Below, piece by piece: positions 1 to 7,611 of a stretch of 35,413 nucleotides of DNA. How positions within the stretch are numbered: position 1 is the stretch's first letter; each line of letters starts with the position of its first letter. The stretch comes from Cytophagales bacterium. GTDB taxonomy: Bacteria > Bacteroidota > Bacteroidia > Cytophagales > Spirosomataceae. The DNA is taken from the NCBI GenBank assembly GCA_013298025.1, contig JAAFJE010000034.1:1-35413 (forward strand), given 5' to 3'. A program made the position numbers and the translations under genes. The notes beneath the pieces were generated by a model. The model was not told the origin of the DNA. It was given only the letters and a program-made list of their open reading frames with translations, and searched no databases.

Positions 1-126
1 GGTATAAATGCTAAAATTCAAACTATTAAGAGAGTAGCAAAAGGTTTTAGGTATGTCGAAAACTTTAAAAAACTTATCCGATTTGTTTGCTCTGACTTCA
101 ACTACCAAGTAATTTCATAAAGAACC
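1..126 (+). mobile_element. 3' end of an ISL3-like insertion sequence (transposase C-terminus, partial)
   Basis: Frame 1 is open from the first base to a TAA at 118-120 and encodes the last 39 residues of a transposase. The segment NAKIQTIKRVAKGFRYVENF resembles the C-terminal 'N-x-K-I-x-x-I-K-R-x-x-x-G-[FY]-R-x-x-x-x-F' stretch of ISL3-type DDE transposases. The stop is followed by AAAGAACC (119-126), the reverse complement of GGTTCTTT, which fits the GG-rich ISL3 terminal repeat, so I place the element's right end near 126. The rest of the element is outside the window. Family assignment is from memory of the motif only. Confidence 0.6.
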
Positions 127-127
127 A

Positions 128-433
128 AAGAATGCAAATTTAGACAGTCCTTATGCGACAAAAATTTATGAAATTGATTGGATACACGAAAAGACAAAAG
201 TCAATACACTAGCTGGAAATCCAAAACGACTTCTTTGTTTGTACGCCACACTATCAAAGACTGACAAAGTTATTTTTGACGTAGTCGGACAAGACCCAAA
301 AGGAGCAGAAGAAACATACGAAATAGTTAAAGATATTGTGAAAAAAGGTGGTTCAGCAATTTTACTCGACTGTTTTGAGGATATGAAAAACGACTGTACA
401 AAATATATCGAACTACAATGGACGAAGGAATAA
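128..433 (+). pseudogene. 5'-truncated cassette gene, unknown family
   Basis: The frame is open from just behind the IS end to a TAA at 431-433 and gives about 101 residues, including SPYATKIYEIDWIHEKTKVN, KTDKVIFDVVGQDPKG and KGGSAILLDCFEDMKNDCTK. The amino-acid composition looks like real coding sequence, but no ATG starts it. The only start-like codon is a TTG at 239, and the frame continues sensibly upstream to the IS junction. The simplest reading is that the ISL3-like element inserted into this gene and removed its start. The stop lies five bases before the attC-like core at 438, as expected for a cassette gene. I do not recognise the family. Confidence 0.6.
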
Positions 434-437
434 CTGG

Positions 438-569
438 GCATAACAGCAGCTACAAGAAATTGGCGGTTCAGTGGTTAAATGAAGCTTTGTGCTTCGTATC
501 AAGTTCAGTGGTGGCAGACAGTTTTCGTCTCCGAAATCGCCAACTTCTTGTAGCTGCAAACCGTTATGT
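438..569 (+). other. attC-like site 1
   Basis: The site runs from GCATAAC (438-444) to GTTATGT (563-569), 132 bp. The outer stem GCAGCTACAAGAA (446-458) pairs perfectly with 545-557 and, after one mismatch, continues through TTGGCG/CGCCAA. Between core and stem the left side has one base (A445) and the right side five (GCAAACC region), the strand asymmetry typical of attC. An inner hairpin (GAAGC...GCTTC) lies at 481-495. It closes the truncated first cassette. Confidence 0.7.
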
Positions 570-1229
570 GCAAGCTTGTGAGAAACCTGACGGACGAAAG
601 AAAATTTGCTATGAGAAACGGAGTTAGGGTTTTCGGTTTGGCTTGGAAGGAATGGTAGAAAAACTTGCAGGATGATACAAATTTGAAGCAAAAGCATTTT
701 CTCGCAGGACACGAAAATTGGTTTTCTTAGGTTTTTGGAGATGGAGCAAGCGGTGGCGATTTTGGGGAAAGTGACGTTGAGAATTGTTGGAAAAGCCACG
801 TTTTCGGGCGTTGGATACGAAGTTTAGCAAAGGAATTTTCGTAGAAGAAGAGTTAAAAACTGCGGCTTTCCTAAGTTGGATTGGTGACATTTGACGACTC
901 AAAACAGGACAATTGTTGACAAGTCGAAGAAGAATTGGCAAACAAGAAACGCACTTTCGTTGGACAGGAACTTGACAAAAGGAATTTTCGTACAAGAATA
1001 TTTTGAAAATAACGCATTGACATTTAACTTGTTGAGCAATCTTTCGACGTATTGACAAAGACGTGTTTCGACAAGTTGGGCGATTTTCGCTAAGAGAAAG
1101 CCTGCACATAACATAGGCTTGTCGCTATGGCGGTTTTGGAATAAATTGAACGACAGAATTTTAAATTAACTTTTGGAATAGGTTTGGGCGGAGTTGCTGA
1201 GAAATCGCCACAGCCACAAGCCTCGTCCG
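564..1229 (+). other. Cassette 2: no convincing ORF
   Basis: This 666-bp cassette is bounded by GTTATGTGC (563) and the complementary GCACATAAC (1105). The complementarity extends to about 14 of 16 bases if the next bases (AAGCTTG) are included. The plus strand is broken by many stops; the longest sensible start, ATG at 612, gives 15 residues. A minus-strand frame (624-1109) is open but has low-complexity, Ser/Asn/Arg/Cys-rich composition, so I do not call it a gene. A 21-base direct repeat occurs at 829-849 and 978-998 with one mismatch. The cassette may be a decayed gene, a non-coding RNA source, or a spacer. Confidence 0.5.
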
Positions 1230-1237
1230 TTGGTGGC
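1105..1237 (+). other. attC-like site 2
   Basis: The site runs from GCACATAAC (1105-1113) to GTTGGTGGC (1229-1237). The arms AGGCTTGTCGCTATGGCG (1116-1133) and 1206-1223 are complementary at 16 of 18 positions. The right shoulder reads CAAGCCTCGTCCGTT, a motif shared with sites at 6862, 7566, 11305 and 12669. The body is nearly identical to site 8 (12551-12688). Confidence 0.75.
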
Positions 1238-1308
1238 TACCGCAAGAAACTCACAAGCAGACACACAACCCATTAGCAAATTTCCATGAAAATCAAAGGC
1301 TATGAATC

Positions 1309-4026
1309 ATGCGAGCTATCAGCCCTAAACATATTGTTGCTTATTCTCAATGTCATACCAAAGCATTTTTAATGCTCAAATCAGAAGAATCATTTGATCT
1401 GACAGAGTATGACAAATTATTGCTAAAATTTCAGAATTACTCTTTTGATACTTACTGTAATAATTATGCTAACATTCGGGAATACAAAGATGGTATTCTC
1501 AAAAAAGGCTTTGAAGTAGTTAAAGATTGTAAAATAAATCTCGTAGAATTCGACTTTCAAAGTAAGCTAATTATCAAGAATGAAGGTAAATCCTCGTTAG
1601 GTAAGTTCTTTTATGAACCAGTCATTTTTCTTGGTTCAAATCAAATAGCGAAAGAGAATCGCTTAGAATTAGCTTATTTAGGCTTCTTGCTCGAAAAAAT
1701 ACAAAACAAATTCCCAGATAAAGGTCTGATTATTGACAAAGACGGTGGTAAACATCGTATCGAATTAACTAAACTAAAAAAGCCTTTAAAATCAATCATT
1801 AGTGAGATTCAAAGTTTTGAGCAAATGCCACCAAAACTGATTCTAAACAAACATTGTACTCAATGCCCATTTGAAAATCATTGCAAAACACAAGCCCAAA
1901 AAGAGGATAATTTGAGCCTTCTCGACCGTATTACGCCTAAGCAAATCAGCAAGCTAGAGAAAAAAGGTATTTTTACAGTCAAACAATTATCTTTCATTTA
2001 CAAACCTCGCAGACGAAACAAGAAAGTTAAGAACCCGCCAATTACATACAAACCCGAATTACAGGCACTCGCCATTCGCTCTGCTAAGACGTATATTCAA
2101 AGCCTTCCTACTCTTGATAGAAAACCCACAGAAATATTTTTGGATATTGAAGGACTGCCCGATGATGGCTTTTTCTATCTTTTCGGCATTTTGATTTCTG
2201 AAAATAATATTCAAAACACTCATTCTTTTTGGGCTGATATACAACAAGACGAAAAGACCATTTGGCAAGGCGTAGTAACTTTATTGGAAACTTATCCTGA
2301 AAGTCTAATCTATCATTATGGAACTTTTGAACCTTCGACATTTGAAAAATTAGCCAAAAGGTATCAAACTGATATTGGAAGCATTAAAAAGCGATTTGTC
2401 AATATCAACTCGTTCATTTATGGCAAGATTTACTTTCCGGCCTACTCAAATGGCTTGAAAGAATTAGGAAAATCATTAGGAGCAAAATGGACAATTGAAA
2501 AAGCATCAGGTTTACAGACAATCATTTGGCGTAATGAATGGAAAGAAGGGCGAACTCAACGAAAAGAAGATTTACAGACCTACAACCAAGAAGACTGTTT
2601 GGCTTTGAAAATTTTGACAGATGAATTGAGTAGAATCCAAACCACCGCAAGTATTTCAAATGATGTAGAATTTGTTCAAAATCCTAAAAAAATAGCTTCT
2701 GAGGTTAGTCAGGGGGTTCATAATCAGTTCGAAAACATTCTTGATTTCTCACATTATGATTATGACAAACGCAAAGTAAAATTGAATTTCAATAGTATTT
2801 TGAAAGACGACAGTCCAATTCAAGATGTTATCAAAAGTAAAAAAGGTTATAAAGGGCAAAGAAAGCTTACACCTAAAATAACAAGATATACAATATTAGA
2901 AAGAGATGTTTTTTGTGCAAAACATCAAAATCATGAGTTAGAAAATTCTAATAAATCATCGAAACGTCTAATAATTGACATCACATTTACAAGAAGTGGT
3001 GCGAAAAAATCTATTATTCAGTACATCGGCAAATACGGTTATTGTACTTTATGCAAAAAACATTATTCTCCAAATAAAATCAAAGAATTTTCAAGTAGTG
3101 CTCTTTATGGGTACAATTTAAAAGCTTGGTTTATATATCAAAGAATAGCTTTACAACTTTCTTACGAAAAAATAATCACAAGTATAAATGAACTCTTCAA
3201 CGAAAATATGTCTTGGCGATACACTCATAAATTTGTCAAAGATTTTAGTGCCATATATGAAGAAACTGAACAAAATATAGAAAAAAAACTTTTAGAAAGC
3301 CCCTGTATTCATATAGATGAAACACCTGTAAATATTCAAGGTGCAACACACTATATTTGGGTCTTTACAAATGAGAAATATGTAGTTTTAAGGCTATCTG
3401 AAACACGAGAAGTTGAAATGTCTCGAAAATTTCTTGGGACTTACAAAGGTATAATAATAAGCGATTTTTATGCTGGTTATGATAGCTTAGATTGTCCGCA
3501 GCAAAGATGTTGGGTGCATTTTATTCGTGATTTGAATGATGATTTATGGAGTAATCCGTTTGACAAAGAATATGAGTGCTTTGTTTCGGAAGTTAGAAAT
3601 TTAATTGTTCCTATTCTTCAAATGGTACACAAAAAAGGTCTAAAAAAGCATTTTTTATTAAAATTTTGTAAGGAAATAGACAAATTCTACAAAAACCATA
3701 TTGATGATAAAATCTATAAATCTGAACTTTGCAAACTCTATCAAAAGCGATTTACTCGCTATCAAAATAACCTTTTCGTATTTCTTGAACATGATGATAT
3801 AAATTGGCATAATAATACAGCCGAAAGAGGGCTTAGACATATTTGCAAGCAACTTTCAATATCTGGAAGTCTTCATAAATCCCTCACACCACACTATTTG
3901 CGACTTGTAAGCATTATGCAAACCTGTCGTTTTCAAAACAAATCTTTTCTCAAATTTTTACTTTCAAAAGAGAAAGACATTGATAATTTTGGAGTTAGGC
4001 GAAAAAACGTAACTGAAAATGATTAA
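1309..4026 (+). CDS. RecB/Cas4-like nuclease + RNase H-like domain fused to an IS66-like transposase
   Basis: This 905-aa protein carries three parts. Residues 1-200 resemble TM0106-type RecB/Cas4-like nucleases: Cys15 with C183-x2-C186-x5-C192 matches the four-cysteine Fe-S signature of Cas4/AddB, although I cannot see an unambiguous D/E-x-K active site. A short helix-hairpin-helix-like segment follows (about 205-235). Residues 270-450 look like the YprB-type RNase H-like exonuclease, with FLDIEG (D279, E281) and NQEDCLAL (D429). Residues 500-905 look like an IS66-type DDE transposase: HIDET (D670), SDFYAGY (D719) and NNTAERG (E839), with Cys/His pairs near 'FCAKHQNH' and 'CTLCKKHY' that may bind zinc. 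ATG 1309 is the first start in frame, 80 bases after the GTT of site 2. No IS66 tnpA/tnpB partners or obvious terminal repeats are visible. An Rpn-type gene follows eight bases later. The fusion is directly seen as one frame; the joint function is unknown. Confidence 0.8.
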   Translation: MRAISPKHIVAYSQCHTKAFLMLKSEESFDLTEYDKLLLKFQNYSFDTYCNNYANIREYKDGILKKGFEVVKDCKINLVEFDFQSKLIIKNEGKSSLGKFFYEPVIFLGSNQIAKENRLELAYLGFLLEKIQNKFPDKGLIIDKDGGKHRIELTKLKKPLKSIISEIQSFEQMPPKLILNKHCTQCPFENHCKTQAQKEDNLSLLDRITPKQISKLEKKGIFTVKQLSFIYKPRRRNKKVKNPPITYKPELQALAIRSAKTYIQSLPTLDRKPTEIFLDIEGLPDDGFFYLFGILISENNIQNTHSFWADIQQDEKTIWQGVVTLLETYPESLIYHYGTFEPSTFEKLAKRYQTDIGSIKKRFVNINSFIYGKIYFPAYSNGLKELGKSLGAKWTIEKASGLQTIIWRNEWKEGRTQRKEDLQTYNQEDCLALKILTDELSRIQTTASISNDVEFVQNPKKIASEVSQGVHNQFENILDFSHYDYDKRKVKLNFNSILKDDSPIQDVIKSKKGYKGQRKLTPKITRYTILERDVFCAKHQNHELENSNKSSKRLIIDITFTRSGAKKSIIQYIGKYGYCTLCKKHYSPNKIKEFSSSALYGYNLKAWFIYQRIALQLSYEKIITSINELFNENMSWRYTHKFVKDFSAIYEETEQNIEKKLLESPCIHIDETPVNIQGATHYIWVFTNEKYVVLRLSETREVEMSRKFLGTYKGIIISDFYAGYDSLDCPQQRCWVHFIRDLNDDLWSNPFDKEYECFVSEVRNLIVPILQMVHKKGLKKHFLLKFCKEIDKFYKNHIDDKIYKSELCKLYQKRFTRYQNNLFVFLEHDDINWHNNTAERGLRHICKQLSISGSLHKSLTPHYLRLVSIMQTCRFQNKSFLKFLLSKEKDIDNFGVRRKNVTEND

Positions 4027-4034
4027 ATTGAACG

Positions 4035-4938
4035 ATGGAAGCATTATTCACAGACGACCAAATATTTATTCCGATAATTTCGGATTACGGTTTCAAAGCT
4101 ACTTTTGGCAATGAAGCAAACACACTTTTCTTGCGTAAGGCTTTGCAAGCTCTTATCAAGTCAGAAGTACCTATTAAGGAGGTTAAATTTGATAAAAACA
4201 CCTTTGAAGGCATTACCCAAGACGGCAGAAGTGGCATTTTTGATTTAGCTTGTACAGACGAGAACGATAACCATTTTATCGTTGAAATGCAATATGGTGA
4301 TGCACCGTATTTTGTACAACGCATGAAATTCTACGCCTTGCACAAATTCAATGCCATGGTAAAACGTGGAAAGTTTGACTATGGCACGCTGACAAAAATC
4401 TATTGTGTGGCTATTCTGGCTAACAATATTCTACCTTATGACGACTTTCATACTCTTGCAAACCTACGAAATGAACAAGGAGAACTTTTTGATGAACAAA
4501 TGACCGCACCGGCGGCCCGGGTTTATTACAGTAGAATTAGATAAATTTACGTTACAAGAAGTTGATTGTCAAACAGATTTACAAAAACTGATTTATACGA
4601 TGAAAACGATACATACACATACATTTACTAATCCCATACAATTTCCTAAGTTTTGGGACGAGGATTGGCTCAAAGTAGCAATTGACGAGTTGGACAGTCG
4701 TAAAATGACACCTGATGAAAAGGCATCATTAGAAATTTTGATTGCCCGTAACGCAGAATCGGTAAAAGCTGAGAGTAGAAAAATTAAAGAAGCAGAGGAT
4801 AGAAAAGAATTAAATGTAAAAACAGAGGTCGTTACAAAAGCTCTTTTGAAAGGTTTAGACATTGAAACGATTGCAGACTTTGCAGACGTTTCGACAGAAT
4901 TTGTGCGTTCTGTTCAGCGACAACTTACCGCCAAATAG
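4035..4938 (+). pseudogene. Rpn / PD-(D/E)XK nuclease family 'transposase', frameshifted
   Basis: The first frame (4035-4544) encodes the start typical of the PD-(D/E)XK family related to Rpn recombination-promoting nucleases: IPIISDYGFKATFGNE, then GRSGIFDLACTDENDNHFIVEMQYG, whose D...E-x-Q is the nuclease core. The family's C-terminal half (FITVELDKF..., then KFWDEDWLKVAIDELDSRKM) continues in the next frame to a stop at 4938. The break coincides with a 16-base, 15-G+C stretch at 4506-4521 between ATGACC and TTTATTACAGTAGAA. Removing it restores one frame of about 295 residues reading ...EQMTFITVELDKF.... It starts eight bases after the fusion gene and lies in the same cassette. It is either inactivated by the insertion or affected by an assembly error; a programmed shift seems unlikely. 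Confidence 0.75.
4506..4521 (+). other. 16-bp GC-rich insertion breaking the Rpn-like gene
   Basis: The sequence GCACCGGCGGCCCGGG is 15/16 G+C within a gene of roughly 35-40% G+C. Its length is 1 modulo 3 and its position matches the frame change exactly. It contains the palindromes CCCGGG and CGGCCC/GGGCCG-like runs. Confidence 0.6.
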
Positions 4939-4988
4939 ACTTTTGTGAACTTTTGCTGATGGACACTTGGTTGGCGAAAAAAGCGGCA

Positions 4989-5123
4989 GCCACCAACATT
5001 GTATTGAATAAATGGGGGCTGACGGAAGTATTTGAGCGTTCCTACTTCTACTTTACTTCTGTGCTTTATTCGAGCAGACGTTTTCAAATTCCTCCACTTC
5101 TTCAATACCCCTCCGTTGCCTGC
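4989..5123 (+). other. attC-like site 3
   Basis: The site runs from GCCACCAAC (4989-4997) to GTTGCCTGC (5115-5123). GTATTGAA (5001-5008) pairs perfectly with TTCAATAC (5101-5108), and weaker pairing continues inward. The left core is the exact reverse complement of the GTTGGTGGC that opens this cassette at 1229, and similarity extends to about 15 of 17 bases. Confidence 0.7.
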
Positions 5124-5156
5124 AACCCTTTCGTGACACAAATTTTATATAAGCAA

Positions 5157-6671
5157 ATGAAATTTAAAAAATCACTTCTTGGGATTCTTCCAATATTTCT
5201 TGCACTGACAACTATAAGTAACGATGCTATTTCTCAAAACAAACCTGTATTCTTAACAAAGAGTCAAGTACTTGAAGATTTACATTGGTTGAGGTTTTCA
5301 TTAGAATATGTTCACCCAAGACTATATAAGTATGACACTAAGAAAACTGTTGACGCAAGGTTTGACAGCTTAGAAAAAGTAATTGGTAAAAAAATATCGG
5401 GACTGGATTTCCTTGCACTAATAACCAAAGCTAATGCTAAAGTTCATTGCGGACATTTATATACTATTGCTCAAGGAAATTTAAGTAACGAGGTATTAAA
5501 AAAGAAAGTATTACCATTTTACATACGAATTGTGGACGGGAAACTTTATCTATTTAATGATTGCAGTGAATTTTCAATACCGAATGGCTCACACATTCTA
5601 TCTATTAATGGAAAAAGTGATACCGATATATTGAATGCAATACTCCCGGGAATACCTGCTGATGGTTATATTCAAACAAGAAAAATAAAATTAGCTGAAA
5701 GATATTTTTTTTATGCTTTTCAAGGATTTGATTTGTACTATTACCTTTTTACTGACAGAAGCAATGTTTTCAAAATTGATTACCTAACTTTTGGTACAAA
5801 CCACAAAAAGACAATAACATTAAAGGGCATATCATCCGAAGAAAGAAAGGAAATCTTATTACACAGATATAATATTGATGAGGAGATTTGGTTTAAAACT
5901 CCGTCACCGAAATTTGAAACCAACGACAAAGACAACTATGCAGTATTAACTGTTTCCCGTTCCTTTTACGACAAAACAATTGACCCCAATTTTGATTCAC
6001 TGCTATCATCTTCATTTCATTCGATTAAAGAAAAAAAAATAGATAAGTTAATTCTTGACCTAAGAAACAATGAAGGTGGAGATGAATATCAGCAAATGGA
6101 GTTGATGTCTTATTTATATGATAAACCTTTTAGGTTGTACCAGAATATATACTTAAGTCATTTGGATTTCCGTCCATTAAAACGTGTCATTATTGAGAGG
6201 GATACCGCTGAACTTTTATTTAATAATGATGATGAGTATATGAGAAAGGTAAATGATAATTTGTGGATTAATAATTATGAATATAGCGACAACCTACAAT
6301 TAAAAGACCCAAAGCCTAATGTATTTAAAGGTAAGTTGTATGTGTTAATGAATGGCACTTGCTTTTCAAGTGCCGGTGACTTGATTTCTGATTTAAAGAA
6401 AACTACAGACGCAGTTTTTATCGGTGAAGAAAGTGGCGGCACATTTGAAGGACCGACTGGCGGCAACGATATAGTTATAGAGTTGCCAAACAGTAAAATC
6501 ATGGTTAGAATTTCACCAAATCTACAGATAGGATATTTGTACCAAAAGCATCCAATTGGTCGAGGTGTGTTACCAACTTATTCAATAAATTATACAGTTC
6601 AGGACATTGTGGAACATACAGATTTAGAAATGGAATTTGCAAAAAAACTAATTAATAATGCTCAAAAGTAA
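5157..6671 (+). CDS. Exported S41 family (C-terminal-processing-like) peptidase
   Basis: This 504-aa protein starts with a signal peptide (MKFKKSLLGILPIFLALTTI, cleavage probably near Ala-Ile-Ser-Gln). The frame is open further upstream to 4953, but that extension crosses the attC-like site and has no coding character, so I chose ATG 5157, 42 bases after the GTT at 5115. Residues 30-160 form an N-terminal helical region (LEDLHWLRFSLEYVHPRLYKY). The C-terminal tail-specific-protease domain shows KLILDLRNNEGGDEYQ and the nucleophile region MNGTCFSSAGDL (S404/S405), followed by EESGG. No PDZ domain is obvious. Family knowledge: such enzymes cleave periplasmic or surface proteins and peptides. 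Single-gene cassette; substrate unknown. Confidence 0.85.
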   Translation: MKFKKSLLGILPIFLALTTISNDAISQNKPVFLTKSQVLEDLHWLRFSLEYVHPRLYKYDTKKTVDARFDSLEKVIGKKISGLDFLALITKANAKVHCGHLYTIAQGNLSNEVLKKKVLPFYIRIVDGKLYLFNDCSEFSIPNGSHILSINGKSDTDILNAILPGIPADGYIQTRKIKLAERYFFYAFQGFDLYYYLFTDRSNVFKIDYLTFGTNHKKTITLKGISSEERKEILLHRYNIDEEIWFKTPSPKFETNDKDNYAVLTVSRSFYDKTIDPNFDSLLSSSFHSIKEKKIDKLILDLRNNEGGDEYQQMELMSYLYDKPFRLYQNIYLSHLDFRPLKRVIIERDTAELLFNNDDEYMRKVNDNLWINNYEYSDNLQLKDPKPNVFKGKLYVLMNGTCFSSAGDLISDLKKTTDAVFIGEESGGTFEGPTGGNDIVIELPNSKIMVRISPNLQIGYLYQKHPIGRGVLPTYSINYTVQDIVEHTDLEMEFAKKLINNAQK

Positions 6672-6679
6672 ACAGGGCA

Positions 6680-6881
6680 GCAGCCAACAAAAGGTTTGCC
6701 GCAAGGCTGGCAGACGTAATAACAATCACCAGTTGTAGTACTATCAGCTAATACCGGGCTTGACCGAATTCTATTTGGCTTTTAGTTGTTAACTTCAACT
6801 ACAGTTTTTCAATCGGCTTCAGTTGCCGGGCAGACAGTTATAAAATATCAGCCCTACGGCAAGCCTCGAACGTTATAGGGC
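6680..6881 (+). other. attC-like site 4
   Basis: The site runs from GCAGCCAAC (6680-6688) to GTTATAGGGC (6872-6881), about 200 bp and the longest here. AGGTTTGCCG (6692-6701) pairs with CGGCAAGCCT (6857-6866) at 9 of 10. It begins nine bases after the S41 peptidase stop. Its first 95 bases closely match the half-site at 11881-11973. Confidence 0.65.
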
Positions 6882-6916
6882 ATTTTAAAAAAGTCCTCAA
6901 CTGTTTAAAAATCTAT

Positions 6917-7432
6917 ATGACAAAACGTTTTTTTATTCTGCTCATAATTTGCGGGCTTTGTTTGACAAAAGCCGTTGCTTGCGACTGTGGATATAGCGGT
7001 TCGTTCTTAAAAATGAGTAAACGAACACCGCTTGTGGCTCTTGTTAAAGTGACAAAATATTTAACCTTTAAGGACATCTATAATTCAAAGACACCAATGT
7101 CAATGGAGGTTGAAATTATTGGTATTTACAAAGGCAAGGAAACTCGTAAGACAATTACCGTTTGGGGCGACATTGGCAATTTGTGCAGACCTTATCTGTC
7201 AACCTTTAAAGAAGGACAATACTATGTTATCGCACTTGATAATGGAAACTATAGCGGTGGACATCCAAATGAAAAAGACACAGATTATTCAATTTTTAAT
7301 TGTGGCTGCTATTGGTTGACAGTTGACTTCGCCAACAAAAAAGCTATTGGTGACATTGATAGCGAAGACAGAAGCGTGTCAAATATTGATTTAGAAAAAC
7401 TAAAAAGCAGACTGACAAAAAACGGCTACTAA
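6917..7432 (+). CDS. Secreted TIMP/NTR-like cysteine protein, hypothetical
   Basis: This 171-aa protein has a clear signal peptide (KRFFILLIICGLCLTKAVA) followed directly by Cys-Asp-Cys-Gly. A mature N-terminal C-x-C followed by a beta-rich domain with later cysteines (NLCRP, IFNCGCYW) is the layout of tissue-inhibitor-of-metalloproteinase/netrin-like (OB-fold) proteins. The assignment rests on this layout only. The final G-x-Y-W/T strand and Lys-rich tail do not suggest a membrane anchor. The gene starts 45 bases after the GTT of site 4, and its stop codon overlaps the AAC core of site 5, so it fills its cassette completely. A role in binding or inhibiting an extracellular enzyme is possible but not shown. 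Confidence 0.65.
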   Translation: MTKRFFILLIICGLCLTKAVACDCGYSGSFLKMSKRTPLVALVKVTKYLTFKDIYNSKTPMSMEVEIIGIYKGKETRKTITVWGDIGNLCRPYLSTFKEGQYYVIALDNGNYSGGHPNEKDTDYSIFNCGCYWLTVDFANKKAIGDIDSEDRSVSNIDLEKLKSRLTKNGY

Positions 7433-7589
7433 CATTAGGTTTGCTGCTATGCTGGCAGACGAATAAATCCTCATCTTTTTATTCGTTATCAGCAGCAGTT
7501 TGGTTAGACGTAATTTTATTGGGCTTCAGTTCCGGGCTGGACGTTATAAAAGCCAGCACAGCAGCAAGCCCTGTTCGTTACTACCACAC
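7427..7589 (+). other. attC-like site 5
   Basis: The site runs from TACTAAC (7427-7433) to GTTACTACCACAC (7577-7589). The 19-base arms at 7438-7456 and 7552-7570 match at 17 of 19. The right shoulder is CAAGCCCTGTTCGTT. The core pairing with the cassette start at 6872 is only partial (about 6 of 10). Confidence 0.7.
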
Positions 7590-7611
7590 ATTGTAAAAAG
7601 ACAACCGTAAC

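Noticed and set aside
418..627. Plus-strand ORF spanning attC-like site 1
   Set aside because: Most of its length is the palindrome itself, so the translation reflects the repeat rather than a protein.
624..1109. 161-codon minus-strand ORF in cassette 2
   Set aside because: Composition is low in Gly/Asp/Glu and rich in Ser, Asn, Arg, Cys and Pro, with no recognisable motif. It runs against the orientation of all neighbours and overlaps the attC-like core. It is probably an antisense artefact.
1309..4026. Simple reading as an intact IS66 element
   Set aside because: No TnpA/TnpB genes or clear terminal repeats are visible, and the transposase part is in frame with a nuclease.
4035..4938. Programmed ribosomal frameshift in the Rpn-like gene
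   Set aside because: There is no slippery heptamer at the junction, and the break is fully explained by a discrete 16-base GC-rich insertion.
4953..5156. N-terminal extension of the S41 peptidase
   Set aside because: The extension translates the attC-like site. The signal peptide starts at ATG 5157.
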